From: Natrinema longum
GTDB lineage: Archaea > Halobacteriota > Halobacteria > Halobacteriales > Natrialbaceae
Length of the DNA stretch: 64,000 nt
Direction: 5' to 3'
Assembly: GCF_017352095.1 (NCBI RefSeq)
Contig: NZ_CP071463.1
Span: forward strand, 1,674,001 to 1,738,000
Shown: positions 17,010 to 25,774 of the stretch, in pieces
How positions within the stretch are numbered: position 1 is the stretch's first letter
Layout of the letters: each line of letters opens with the position of its first letter
The notes under the pieces: model-generated
The model's input: only the letters and a program-made list of their open reading frames with translations
Told to the model about the DNA's origin: nothing
The model's database searches: none
Program-made: the position numbers and the translations under genes

Positions 17010-17441
17010 TCAGGCGAGCCGTTGGGGGAGCAGTACCGCAAGCGACACGTAGATCACCGCCGCGATGACGGACGTGGCGAGGACGCCGAGGAGGAGCGTC
17101 TGGGAGACGAGTCCCCAGGCGAACAGGAGGATTCCGGCCGGCATGAGTGCGAGCCCAGCCGCCGCCCGGTGGAAGCGACGGAGCGGATGGGACGTGTCCA
17201 TCGGCGGTGTCTCCTCGGGAGTGTGAGTTCCGTCGTCCGCCATCGCCACGGGAAGGAATAGGTACGTCCCGAGGCCGACCAGGAGTCCGACGAACGCACC
17301 GAACACGAGATCGTCGAACAACAGGAGGCCCAGATACGCGAACGCCGGCACGTCGAGGATACCGGCACCGATGCCGATCAGCGTGGCCATTCGCTGTCCG
17401 TTCTCGGTCGAGTTCAACTGGACATCGGGGGAATCGGACAT
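17010..17441 (-). CDS. Small membrane protein, four helices
   Basis: A 143-residue hypothetical protein with a short polar N-terminus and four hydrophobic stretches (about 17-38, 43-65, 90-112 and 116-138) separated by an acidic loop, DDGTHTPEETPPMDTSHP. I do not recognise a family. It lies between the ALDH and the DUF5806-like gene, all on the minus strand but separated by about 70-130 bases, so an operon is possible but not shown. Confidence 0.7.
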   Translation of the reverse strand: MSDSPDVQLNSTENGQRMATLIGIGAGILDVPAFAYLGLLLFDDLVFGAFVGLLVGLGTYLFLPVAMADDGTHTPEETPPMDTSHPLRRFHRAAAGLALMPAGILLFAWGLVSQTLLLGVLATSVIAAVIYVSLAVLLPQRLA

Positions 17442-17512
17442 CTATACCGTGACCGAATCACTGCACCCACAAGATAGTTCGCGGTCACGCGCCGCGGGAA
17501 CGGGCCTGTCGC

Positions 17513-18199
17513 CTACGCATCGCCGTCGGCGAGATCCTCCGCACGGAGCTCCTCGCTGGCTTCCCGAACTTCCCGCATGACACTCGAGATGCGTTCCTCG
17601 GCCTCGAGTTCGTCCTCGACGGAGAGGTCGACGCCCTCGACCTCGAGGAGGAACTTGGCGACCTCGGTGGCCTCGTACATCACGTCGTCGAGTTCCTCGG
17701 CGGTGAAGAAGTCACACATCGCGCCATAGAGGAAGGTCGCGCCGGCGGTTCGAACCTTGTCCTCGAACGACGAGCGGGCCTGATTGACCGCCTGCGGCGA
17801 GTAGGTGTCGGTCATGAACGGAACCAGCTCGGGCAGGTTCTCCCCGATCTTGGTCATTTCGACGCCGGTCTCGGTCCGAAAGTCCGAACAGAGGCGGGCG
17901 ATGGCCCACTCGCGGGCGGTGATGTAGGTCCGATCCCGCAGGAACTCGTTGACCCGATCGTACTGTGCGCCGTCCATCTTCGTAAATCGAGCGTACTTCT
18001 GCACGTCCTCGGGGACGTCGTTCGCCGCCGACTCGGGGTCCGGAACGCCCGGCATCGATCCGTCACTGTCGTCGGCTCGCTCGTCACCGGCCGTCGAAGC
18101 GGCCGCGTCACCGCTCGAGTCGTCGTCCGTTCCGGCCGACTGGTCGGTCCGTTCCCGACGGTCGGCGTCGGAACGGTCGACCGCCTCGTTGCCATCCAT
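17513..18199 (-). CDS. DUF5806-family haloarchaeal protein
   Basis: A 228-residue soluble protein. The first 65 residues are a disordered acidic tail rich in D, S and A; the rest is helical and highly conserved-looking (FTKMDGAQYDRVNEFLRDRT, FRTETGVEMTKIGENLPELVPFM, DTYSPQAVNQARSSFEDKVR). I recognise the core as the haloarchaea-specific DUF5806 family, whose function is unknown; the label is from memory. Start ATG at 18199 (MDGNEAVDR) is preferred over a further upstream GTG because the tail composition starts there. Confidence 0.8.
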   Translation of the reverse strand: MDGNEAVDRSDADRRERTDQSAGTDDDSSGDAAASTAGDERADDSDGSMPGVPDPESAANDVPEDVQKYARFTKMDGAQYDRVNEFLRDRTYITAREWAIARLCSDFRTETGVEMTKIGENLPELVPFMTDTYSPQAVNQARSSFEDKVRTAGATFLYGAMCDFFTAEELDDVMYEATEVAKFLLEVEGVDLSVEDELEAEERISSVMREVREASEELRAEDLADGDA

Positions 18200-18294
18200 G
18201 GGATTGACTTGCCAAACGGCGGCCAAAAGCGTTCCCCTCCCCCGTGAGCGGTCCGCCGGTCGACCGGAAACAGTCCGCGGCCGGGACGATCCGG

Positions 18295-20253
18295 TTACAG
18301 GTCGAGCCGCGACGCCACCTCCCAGGTCCGCTCGTCGAGAACGACGACCTCGTCGCCGCCGAAGACGGAGAGGTAGTCGTCGACGTACATCGCGCGAGTG
18401 CCGCGACCGCCGACGTCGACGCGGGCGACCTCCTCGAGGTCGCCGCCCCGGTAGTCGAAGACGTAGCTGTCGTCGCTGCCCGGAACGAAGAACACGCCGT
18501 GGTCCTCGTCCTGCAGGAAGGCCGTGTGGGTTCGACTGACGTCGCTGTAGCGCTCGTCCTCGAGGATCTTCGAATCGAGTTCGACGGGGTCCTCGCGATC
18601 GCTCACGTCGAAGAGCGTGACCTTGGGCCGGCGATCCTCCTGGCCGACCCCGAGCACGAGATCGTCCTCGAGCGGGTGGAGGTACTCCGAGAACCCGGGC
18701 AGTTTGAGTTTCCCCTCGACGACGGGGTCCGTCGGATCCGAGAGATCGAGCGTGTAGAAGGGATCGATCTCGCGGTAGGTGACGACGTGGCCCTCGTCAC
18801 CGTCGAAGCGGACGGAATACACCCGCTCGTCGATCCCGAGCCCGGTCACCGACCCGACCGTCTCGAGGTCCGAGTCGAGGACGTAGACGTCGTTCTCCGA
18901 GTCGGCCCCGTGGGTTCGGGGAATCGTCGTCGCGATCCGCAGGTGGGCGTCGTGTTCGTCCATCGAGAACTGATCGAGCGGGGTTCCGGGGACCTCCCCG
19001 CTCGCGTCGGCGGTCAACTCGCCGTCGATGTCGATGCGGACGATCCCGGTCGTCGTCAGGTCGCGCTGATTCGCCTCGGCGTGGGCCGCCAGCCCCTCCT
19101 CGAACGCGCGGCGGGCCGCGTCGCGCTCCTCGTCGTCCATCCCCGCGTACCAGTCGTCGAGGATCGCCCGGAGTTCGACCGCTTTCGCCCGGTCGGAGAT
19201 CCCGAGCGACTCGAGGGCGGCCACGCGCTCTCGCGTCTCGGCGTCGACCAGCGCAGTGCCGTTCTCGCTCGTCAGGTAGGAGTGTCGCAGTTCGTACTGT
19301 CCCGTCGAGCGAGTGTAGGAGAGGTAGATCCCGTTCTCGGAGACGTAGGTGGCCGACAGCGATCGCGAGCCGACGACGCTCTCCTCGCTCTCGAGGGTCC
19401 CCGTCTCGGGGTCGACGCGGGCGGCAGTGTAGACGGCGTCGGCGTCCGCGTCGGCGGCCGGACGAACGACGTCGGTACACTCGATGGCCCGGTCGCCGTA
19501 GGGCTCGATCGGGCAGGGGTCACTGCCCGGCCGGTCGACCAGGACGAGATAGAGGTCGCCGTCGAACAGGCGGGCGGTCTCGACGGACGCCTCGAGGTCG
19601 GTCCGCCACTCCCGCTGGGGATCGGCCGGGTCGCTCACGTCGTAGCCGGCGGCCGCCTCGTCGCCGAGGACGACGAGCGTCTCGCCCGTCAGGAGCAACT
19701 CCCCGGACAGCGGGATCGAGCCCACGGCTTCGGGGTCGGCGGGATCGCTCACGTCGACGACGCTCGTCTCCTCCCAGCTCGAGGCGTACCGATACCCCGC
19801 GTAGTAGACCGATTCGCCGTCGGTTTTCAGGACGTCCGGTTCGTCCAGCGCGGCCTCCTGGACGTTCGTCTCGGAGTATCGTGGCTCCCCGCCGCCACCG
19901 TCGCCCGAGGGTGCGGTAGTGACGCCCGACCCGCCGTCGGCCGCGTCGTCGGCCTCCATCGCGACGTCCTGTTCGGTCTCGACCGTCACGTCGGGCCCAC
20001 CCCCGCGAGTGATCGGCGAGGGCCCACTCACTCGACCCGTTCGTGACTGGTCGTCGAAGTACGCTGCAAAGGCCTCGTCGGAGGCGAACGTCGTCAATTC
20101 GGGCTCGCCGGCACCGTCGATCGGACTGCCGGCTCGCTCGTCGTCGGTTCCCGCAGTGCCCTCGTCCGTCAGCGCCGTCAGACCGGCCCCGAGGACCGAT
20201 CCCACGAGCAGCGCCGCGAGGGCGACCGCGATCAGCCGTCGTCGACTTGCCAT
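18295..20253 (-). CDS. Secreted or membrane-anchored beta-propeller protein
   Basis: A 652-residue extracellular protein. MASRRRLIAVALAALLVGSVLG is an N-terminal signal or anchor; a low-complexity acidic and glycine-rich linker follows to about 135, then a propeller belonging to the Beta_propel family (PF09826 type). Repeated blade elements are easy to see: DVSDPADPEAVGSIPLSG, DVSDPADPQREW, LDLSDPTDPVVEGKLKLPG, FDVSDREDPVELDSKIL. Members are cell-surface proteins of unknown ligand. A helical insertion (about 375-425, DRAKAVELRAILDDWYAGMDDEERDAARRAF) interrupts the propeller. Start ATG at 20253. A perfect hairpin lies in its upstream region. Confidence 0.88.
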   Translation of the reverse strand: MASRRRLIAVALAALLVGSVLGAGLTALTDEGTAGTDDERAGSPIDGAGEPELTTFASDEAFAAYFDDQSRTGRVSGPSPITRGGGPDVTVETEQDVAMEADDAADGGSGVTTAPSGDGGGGEPRYSETNVQEAALDEPDVLKTDGESVYYAGYRYASSWEETSVVDVSDPADPEAVGSIPLSGELLLTGETLVVLGDEAAAGYDVSDPADPQREWRTDLEASVETARLFDGDLYLVLVDRPGSDPCPIEPYGDRAIECTDVVRPAADADADAVYTAARVDPETGTLESEESVVGSRSLSATYVSENGIYLSYTRSTGQYELRHSYLTSENGTALVDAETRERVAALESLGISDRAKAVELRAILDDWYAGMDDEERDAARRAFEEGLAAHAEANQRDLTTTGIVRIDIDGELTADASGEVPGTPLDQFSMDEHDAHLRIATTIPRTHGADSENDVYVLDSDLETVGSVTGLGIDERVYSVRFDGDEGHVVTYREIDPFYTLDLSDPTDPVVEGKLKLPGFSEYLHPLEDDLVLGVGQEDRRPKVTLFDVSDREDPVELDSKILEDERYSDVSRTHTAFLQDEDHGVFFVPGSDDSYVFDYRGGDLEEVARVDVGGRGTRAMYVDDYLSVFGGDEVVVLDERTWEVASRLDL

Positions 20254-20293
20254 ATTCCCGTACACCGGGCCCCGTAACAAGGGGGCACCGCTA

Positions 20294-20313
20294 GGTGAAA
20301 GGACACTTTCACC
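20294..20313. promoter_or_regulatory. Perfect hairpin/dyad between divergent genes
   Basis: GGTGAAAG (20294-20301) and CTTTCACC (20306-20313) form an eight-base-pair palindrome with loop GACA. It lies 41 bases before the propeller ATG and 117 before the thiolase, so it may be an operator for the propeller gene or an RNA hairpin in its leader. Confidence 0.5.
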
Positions 20314-20399
20314 GAGGCGACGGACGCACCGCGAAAGCCGGCCATTCGTCGCCGTTCAAACCGATAAACGCTTTTCCCGCCCTCGAGAGTTCGACCGGA

Positions 20400-20405
20400 T
20401 TTAAG
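20400..20405 (+). promoter_or_regulatory. TATA-like box of the thiolase gene
   Basis: TTTAAG lies 25 bases before the ATG at 20430, the right distance for a leaderless archaeal transcript in an otherwise GC-rich region. Confidence 0.5.
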
Positions 20406-20429
20406 TTCGTGAGGGGCATGCGGTAGTAT

Positions 20430-21566
20430 ATGTCACAGACGCCAGTCGTAGTCAAGGCAGTACGGACGCCACAGGGGAAAGAAGACGGCGTGTACGCCGA
20501 CGTTCGCAGCGAAGACCTCTCGGTGCCGCTGATCGACGAGATTCTGGCCGAAACCGGCCTCTCCGGCGAGGAGATCGACGATCTGATGTGGGGTTGTGCC
20601 CAGCAACGCGAGGAGCAAGACAACAACCTCGCCCGCGTCATCGCCCTGCTCTCCGAGCTGGGCGAGTCGGTTCCGGCGACGACGATCAACCGCTGGTGTG
20701 CCTCCTCGATGCAGTCGGTCATCTCCGCCTCCGACGCCATCGCGGCCGGCAACCGAGACGCCATCATCGCCGGCGGCGTCGAGAGCATGAGCCGCGTCGC
20801 GATGGGCGAGAGCTACGGCCACATCCACCCGAAGATCTCCGAGCTGTACGACCTCGGGGACCTCCAGATGGGAATGACCGCCGAGAAAGTCGCCGAGGAG
20901 TACGGCGTCAGCCGCGAGGAACAGGACGAGTACGCCGCCCGCAGCCAGCAACGCGCCACCGAGGCGACCGAGGACGGCCGGTTCGACGACGAAATCGTCC
21001 CGATCGAAACCGAGGACGGCACCGTCGAGGAAGACGAGGGCATCCGACCGGGCACGACCCCCGAGAAACTCGCCGAACTCCCAACCGTCTTCAAGGAAGA
21101 CGGGACCGTCACGCCCGGTAACGCCTCCCAGATCTCCGACGGCGCGTCCGCCCTGCTGATCACCAGCGAGGCCTTCGCCGAGGAACACGACCTCGAGATC
21201 ATGGCCGAGGTCGGCCGGAACAACGTCGCCGGCGTCGACCCCACCGTCATGGGAATCGGCCCGGTCCCGGCGACGCGGGGCCTGCTCGAGCGCAACGGCC
21301 GCGACGTCGACGAGTACGATCTCGTCGAACTCAACGAGGCCTTCGCGAGCCAGTCGATCTACTCCCGCGACGAACTCGGCATCGATCCCGAGATCTTCAA
21401 CGTCAACGGCGGCGCAATCGCGCTCGGCCACCCGCTGGGGGCCTCGGGCGCTCGCCTCCCCGTCACCCTGATCCACGAACTCCAGAAGCGCGGCGGCGGC
21501 CTCGGGCTGGCGACGCTGTGTGTCGGCTTCGGACAGGGTGCGGCGATCGAGTTCGACGTCAACTGA
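20430..21566 (+). CDS. Acetyl-CoA C-acyltransferase (thiolase)
   Basis: A 378-residue thiolase that cleaves 3-ketoacyl-CoA or condenses acetyl-CoA. All three catalytic elements are present: the acyl-accepting Cys in [11 protein letters not shown], the His in [16 protein letters not shown] and the base Cys in [11 protein letters not shown]. The lid region [29 protein letters not shown] is the usual thiolase loop, and NEAFASQ precedes the His motif. The family cannot separate beta-oxidation from acetoacetyl-CoA synthesis without closer comparison. No other beta-oxidation gene is adjacent; an acyl-CoA ligase lies at 27858. Confidence 0.95.
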   Translation: MSQTPVVVKAVRTPQGKEDGVYADVRSEDLSVPLIDEILAETGLSGEEIDDLMWGCAQQREEQDNNLARVIALLSELGESVPATTINRWCASSMQSVISASDAIAAGNRDAIIAGGVESMSRVAMGESYGHIHPKISELYDLGDLQMGMTAEKVAEEYGVSREEQDEYAARSQQRATEATEDGRFDDEIVPIETEDGTVEEDEGIRPGTTPEKLAELPTVFKEDGTVTPGNASQISDGASALLITSEAFAEEHDLEIMAEVGRNNVAGVDPTVMGIGPVPATRGLLERNGRDVDEYDLVELNEAFASQSIYSRDELGIDPEIFNVNGGAIALGHPLGASGARLPVTLIHELQKRGGGLGLATLCVGFGQGAAIEFDVN

Positions 21567-21603
21567 GACGATTGATCTGGGCCTTTTGGTCCAGGTTTTG
21601 CAA

Positions 21604-21860
21604 GCGAGGAGCGCGGTTCGGAACGAGCGAAGCGAGTGAGAACCGCGGAACGCGAATAGCGAGGGCCGCACTGCGTCCCTCGGACCATGCGAGCGGGCCG
21701 TCGGCCCGCGAGCAGACGGGGAACGAAGTGACCCGTGAGCGGTGTGACGAGCGAGACGAAAGCACGTGGTGGCGCGCGCTGTCGGCCGCCCGAGTGATAC
21801 CGAGGGCGGCCGAAAAAGCCGCGCGAGGGATGAGCGAGCGACTCCGGAGCGAGCGAATCG
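21604..21860. repeat. Hairpin-rich intergenic repeat block
   Basis: The 500-base gap after the thiolase holds no gene but several stacked inverted repeats: CGCGGTTC (21612-21619) with GAACCGCG (21640-21647), CGAGGG (21660-21665) with CCCTCG (21677-21682), and GCGGGCC (21693-21699) with GGCCCGC (21703-21709). Phrases such as GAACGAGCGAAGCGAGTGAG also occur, in variant form, in the hairpin array at 50616-50648. This is a dispersed haloarchaeal intergenic repeat style. The remainder to 22068 holds the promoter of the next gene (TTTATAC at 22040-22046). Confidence 0.65.
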
Positions 21861-22068
21861 GTTGGGGAGGGTGTGGCAACCCACACCCATCGACGGACGA
21901 CTGCCCCGAACCGGCGGCTCTCACGGCCGCGACGACAGCCGGTCCGTCCCAACGCTCGATGCGACACGGGCGTTCACGTCGTCGGCTCGAAGGCGATGCT
22001 CCCCGACTTCGAGGTCGGAACGCACGTCGTGGCCGGTCATTTTATACGCTCGAGTCCTACGCCCACCT

Positions 22069-22383
22069 ATGAACACGGGTCTCCTCGCGATCCTCGTCGG
22101 GATCCCGCTCGCCTGGCATCTCGGGTTGACCGCCGTAGCCTACTACGACGCCGGCCGGGTCGGCCTCGAGCCGCCGAAAAAGTGGGCGGCGATCACCTTC
22201 TGTATCCCGCTGATCGGCTTTTTCATCTACCTCTTCGAGCGCAGCGAGCTGTCGTACGATCCGGAGAACGATCCGTACCGAGGGAACAACGTCAACATTC
22301 ATCCCTCGCGAGCCGACGACACGTCACTGCCCTCACGCGGTGACGACCGGCTCTCGCCGGCCGAGGAGGGAGACGACGAGTAA
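22069..22383 (+). CDS. Small two-helix membrane protein, PLDc_N-like
   Basis: A 104-residue protein with two hydrophobic helices (LLAILVGIPLAWHLGLTAVAYY and AITFCIPLIGFFIYLF) joined by DAGRVGLEPPKKW, then a soluble acidic tail of about 45 residues. The helix, PKKWA loop, helix layout resembles the N-terminal membrane segment found before phospholipase D nucleases and in free-standing haloarchaeal proteins, where no function is known. TTTATAC 23 bases before the ATG supports the start at 22069. Confidence 0.75.
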   Translation: MNTGLLAILVGIPLAWHLGLTAVAYYDAGRVGLEPPKKWAAITFCIPLIGFFIYLFERSELSYDPENDPYRGNNVNIHPSRADDTSLPSRGDDRLSPAEEGDDE

Positions 22384-22466
22384 CCCTCGAGGGAGGACAG
22401 GGGCCGGGCTCGAGCGCCGCCAGGGGGTCGGAGATTCAAGCCGCTGGCGAACGAACGAACACCGTG

Positions 22467-23219
22467 ATGTCCACCCACGGAACGATCACCCTCGTCCCCA
22501 GCGTTCACTTCTCGCCGACGCATCGCCGTCGCGTCCGGGAGACGATCCGCGAGGCGGAGCCCGACCTCGTCGCCGTCGAACTCGACGAGTCCCGTTTCGA
22601 GCGCCTCGAGCGCGCCGCCGACCCGGCTCTCGACGACCTGACCCGTCAGTTGCCACCACCGGCCGCGGCCGCGTCCGGCGTGCTACGGGCACTCCAGCGC
22701 ACGATCGTCCGGTCGTACGGCCTCGATCCCGAGCAGACCGACATGGAGGCAGCCATCGAGACTGCCGCCGAACGGAATCTCGACGTCGCGCTCGTCGACG
22801 AGCCGATCGACGAGATCGTGTCGGCCCTCGCGCGTCGGTTCGGGCCGCTGACGATCCCGAAAACGATGGTCCGAATGCAGTCGATGGGACCGGAGGAGTA
22901 CGCCGAGCAGTTCGACCTGCTGGCGCTCCCGTTCGAAGAGATCACGAGCGGCGACGACGTCCAGCCGGCGATCGACCACCTGCGGCGGCTGTTCCCCGAG
23001 ATCGCGGCGGTCGTGATCGATCGACGCGATCGAGCGATGGCACGGCGACTCCACGCCCTCCGCCGCGAGGGCGCGGACGTGGTCGCAGTCATCGGCGCGG
23101 GCCACCACAACGGCATCCAGCGACGGCTCGAGGAGCTGGCGGTCCACGACGACGAGCCGCGGCCGATCGTTCCGATCAGATCGCCCGATCGAACGGTCAC
23201 TCGAATTCCGATCGACTGA
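22467..23219 (+). CDS. TraB/GumN-family protein
   Basis: A 250-residue protein of the TraB family. Signature pieces are the opening TLVPSVHFSPTHRRRVRE with the conserved His, then PDLVAVELDESRFERL, LVDEPIDEI and the closing VVAVIGAGHHNGI. Archaeal and bacterial members (plasmid pheromone shutdown TraB, GumN) are thought to be proteases or hydrolases related to Tiki, but this haloarchaeal form lacks the membrane helices of the longer TraB proteins and its activity is unproven. I start at ATG 22467; the GTG three bases upstream is an equal alternative. Confidence 0.85.
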   Translation: MSTHGTITLVPSVHFSPTHRRRVRETIREAEPDLVAVELDESRFERLERAADPALDDLTRQLPPPAAAASGVLRALQRTIVRSYGLDPEQTDMEAAIETAAERNLDVALVDEPIDEIVSALARRFGPLTIPKTMVRMQSMGPEEYAEQFDLLALPFEEITSGDDVQPAIDHLRRLFPEIAAVVIDRRDRAMARRLHALRREGADVVAVIGAGHHNGIQRRLEELAVHDDEPRPIVPIRSPDRTVTRIPID

Positions 23220-23298
23220 GATGGGCTGTGTCACGGGTACTCGACGCACCCGCGAGCAGCCGACCGGCCGTTCGTCGGGAAAAGAATCGCCGTCGAAA

Positions 23299-24987
23299 TC
23301 AGTCGTCGGCCGGTGCAGCGCCGCTTCCGCCCTCGAACCGCGTCTCGGGGACGGTGCCGTCGTCGTTCCAGCCGCGTTCGGCGTAGTACTCGTCGAGCCC
23401 CTGTTCGAACGCCGGAATCTCGTATGGGAGTCGGTCGTCGCTACGGTCGAACCCACGCTGGTTGTTGAAGTGTCGTTCCATCGCGACGACCTCGCCGCCG
23501 AGTGCGAGCAACTCGTCGTAGTCGGCGTCCAGCAGCGTCTCCATGCGCTCCTCGCTCAGGAAGTCCCGCGAGAACTTACAGAAGACGGCGCTGTCCTTGA
23601 TCGCGTTGATGTTCTCGAGTTCGACGACTTTCGGTGGCTTGCCCTCGAGACCGTCCTTGTCGAAGGCGTCGTCGGCGTCGACGAGCGGGTACTCGTAGGG
23701 GTAGAACTCGGCGTACATGTGGTCGGCACCGCGATTCGAGGTGGCGAAGGCCAGTCCCTGGCCGTTCAAGGTGCGGCCGTCGTGGGCGGCGAACTCCATG
23801 CCCTTGACCGACCAGTTCTCGACGCCGAGGTCCTCGTGGACGCGGTCGACGCCCTCCGCGAGCGTGTCGCCGACGTCCTCGCGGTAGGCGATCTTCTCGA
23901 CGAGGTCGTGAATGAGGTCGACGTTGCCGAACTCGTCCTCGCTGGCGAGGTAGGCCGCGACGGTGTCCCCACAGGAGATCGCGTCCAGCCCGTACACGTC
24001 ACAGAGCTTGTTCGACTTCATCACGTCGACGATGTCGTCGACGCCCGAGTTCGGTCCGAACGCCATCAGCGTCTCGAACTCGGGGCCCTCGGTCTCGAGG
24101 CCCGACTCCTCGTCTCGCGTCGGGAGTTTGCAGGCGAAGGCACACGACGAGCAAGTGCCTTTCTTGTACTTCTTCTCCTCGACGCGGTCGCCGCTGACGC
24201 CCTCGATGCCCTCGAAGGAGAGTTCCGAGAAGTAGTAACTCGGCAGGGCCTCGACCATGTTCGCGTACTCGGCGACGGAGGTCGTCCCCTGATCCCGCAT
24301 CGGGCTGTCGGAGTTGGCGGCCTCGCCGTGGATCTCCATCTGGAGCGGCGGGATCTCGATCTCGGTGGTCGAGTCGCCGTCGAAGGTGATCGCCTTGACG
24401 TTTTTCGAGCCCAGAACGGCACCGAGCCCACCGCGGCCGAAGGCTCGCTCCTCGGAGGTCATGATCGAGGCGAAGCGAACGTCGTTCTCACCGGCTGGGC
24501 CGATAACCGTCGTGTGCTCCGAGCCGAGGTCGTGTTCGTCCTCGAGGTACTCGCAGGTCTCGGGAACGGTCGCTTCTTCGAGTTCCGGGACCGCCTCGAA
24601 CTCGACGCCCTCGTCGGTAACGTGGACGATCACGAGTTCGTCGCTCGCGCCGGTGATCTCGACGGCGCTGTATCCCGTGCCGGTGAAGTTCCGCGAGAGG
24701 AACCCGCCGGCGTTCGAGGAGAGCAACCCGTCGGTCAGCGGCGAGAGACCCGTCGCCGACATCCGACCGGTGAAACTCATCGTCGAGTATTGCATCGGCC
24801 CCGTCGCGAAGTACAGCCGGTTGTCGCTCCCCAGCGGATCGGCGTCGAACGGGATCCGATCGTGTGCGAGTTTCGTCCCGAGCGCCCGCCCCCCGATATA
24901 CGACTCGAGGAGGCCGTCGATCTCCTCGGTCTCCGCAGTTCGCTCGCCGACGTCGATCGAACACAGCGGTCCCCGTACGTGTTTCAT
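23299..24987 (-). CDS. Aldehyde:ferredoxin oxidoreductase-family tungsten enzyme
   Basis: A 562-residue AOR-family oxidoreductase that would bind a tungsten- (or molybdenum-) bis-pterin and one 4Fe-4S cluster. Cluster ligands are visible: C279, C282 and C286 in GTCSSCAFACKLP, with C339 (ISCGD) or C329 as the fourth. The N-terminal domain has YIGGRALGTKLAHDRIP, and the pterin-binding middle has GRGGLGAVLGSKNVKAI and TEGPEFETLMAFGPNSG. It oxidises aldehydes or a related substrate and donates electrons to ferredoxin. It is 562 residues, shorter than the 600-plus of hyperthermophile AORs, which is common in haloarchaeal paralogues. No dedicated ferredoxin is adjacent. Confidence 0.92.
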   Translation of the reverse strand: MKHVRGPLCSIDVGERTAETEEIDGLLESYIGGRALGTKLAHDRIPFDADPLGSDNRLYFATGPMQYSTMSFTGRMSATGLSPLTDGLLSSNAGGFLSRNFTGTGYSAVEITGASDELVIVHVTDEGVEFEAVPELEEATVPETCEYLEDEHDLGSEHTTVIGPAGENDVRFASIMTSEERAFGRGGLGAVLGSKNVKAITFDGDSTTEIEIPPLQMEIHGEAANSDSPMRDQGTTSVAEYANMVEALPSYYFSELSFEGIEGVSGDRVEEKKYKKGTCSSCAFACKLPTRDEESGLETEGPEFETLMAFGPNSGVDDIVDVMKSNKLCDVYGLDAISCGDTVAAYLASEDEFGNVDLIHDLVEKIAYREDVGDTLAEGVDRVHEDLGVENWSVKGMEFAAHDGRTLNGQGLAFATSNRGADHMYAEFYPYEYPLVDADDAFDKDGLEGKPPKVVELENINAIKDSAVFCKFSRDFLSEERMETLLDADYDELLALGGEVVAMERHFNNQRGFDRSDDRLPYEIPAFEQGLDEYYAERGWNDDGTVPETRFEGGSGAAPADD

Positions 24988-25142
24988 AGTACCATAGTGA
25001 TCGACACGGCCGCAAAACGGTATCGGTTTTTCCGGCGCGTCTCCTCAACAAAACGGATATATGATAGGTTCTGAGAGCGGGGAACCACGGCTATCGGTGA
25101 TATGTGGGCGTCTTTATCTACCCGTGGTGTCTGGTCCCGTGC

Positions 25143-25736
25143 ATGTCCCAGCCGGACGAATCGACCGAGACGACGACCATCGACGACATCTACGAGCAAC
25201 TCGAGACGCTCGAGGAGACGGTCGATACGTCGGACGAACGGACGGAGGTCCGTCGGACCATGCGGCTGGTCAGTCGGCTCTCACACAACCCGACCGTCGG
25301 AAAGGTCATCACCGGCTTCACCCGGAAGGACAAGGCAGAGGCGTTCGTGGGCAGCGTCGTCATCGGCCTCCCGATGCTGGTCGAGGACGGCGTCATGAGC
25401 ATCGGCGCGTTCCTCGCGACCCACCCGCCCCTGTTGGTCGTGAACCTCGCGTTCACGGTCGCGCTCGTCATCGGCATCCTCTACGTCGCCGACTTCCGGG
25501 AGGTACAGATCCACAACCCCTACTTCGGTCTGGTTCCGCGTCGCCCGGTCTGGGTGTTGCTCATCGCGTTCGCGACCGCTGCGGGCCTGCTGACGCTGTG
25601 GGGCCGGGTAACCTGGGACGAGCCGTGGATCAATCTCTGTCAGGTCTCGGTCGTCTTTACCGCGATGGCGCTTGGCGGCTCGCTGGGAGATATCCTGCCC
25701 GGCGAAGCCGAACACCTGCCCGTAGACGACTCCTGA
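25143..25736 (+). CDS. DUF2391-family integral membrane protein
   Basis: A 197-residue protein: a soluble charged N-terminus of about 55 residues with a coiled-coil look (TIDDIYEQLETLEETVDTSDERTEVRRTM), then four hydrophobic helices from about residue 75 (FVGSVVIGLPMLVEDG, LLVVNLAFTVALVIGILYV, PVWVLLIAFATAAGLLTLW and VSVVFTAMALGGSLGDIL). This matches the DUF2391/TIGR02587 membrane family, function unknown. I start at ATG 25143 (MSQPDEST); an earlier ATG at 25104 would add a Cys-Pro leader without sense. Confidence 0.82.
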   Translation: MSQPDESTETTTIDDIYEQLETLEETVDTSDERTEVRRTMRLVSRLSHNPTVGKVITGFTRKDKAEAFVGSVVIGLPMLVEDGVMSIGAFLATHPPLLVVNLAFTVALVIGILYVADFREVQIHNPYFGLVPRRPVWVLLIAFATAAGLLTLWGRVTWDEPWINLCQVSVVFTAMALGGSLGDILPGEAEHLPVDDS

Positions 25737-25774
25737 GCAGCGTTCGCACCGACGCGCTCAGCTCGAGCTGACGC

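Noticed and set aside
18244-20046. 600-codon plus-strand frame opposite the beta-propeller gene
   Set aside because: A complement shadow; the minus strand has the signal peptide and propeller blades.
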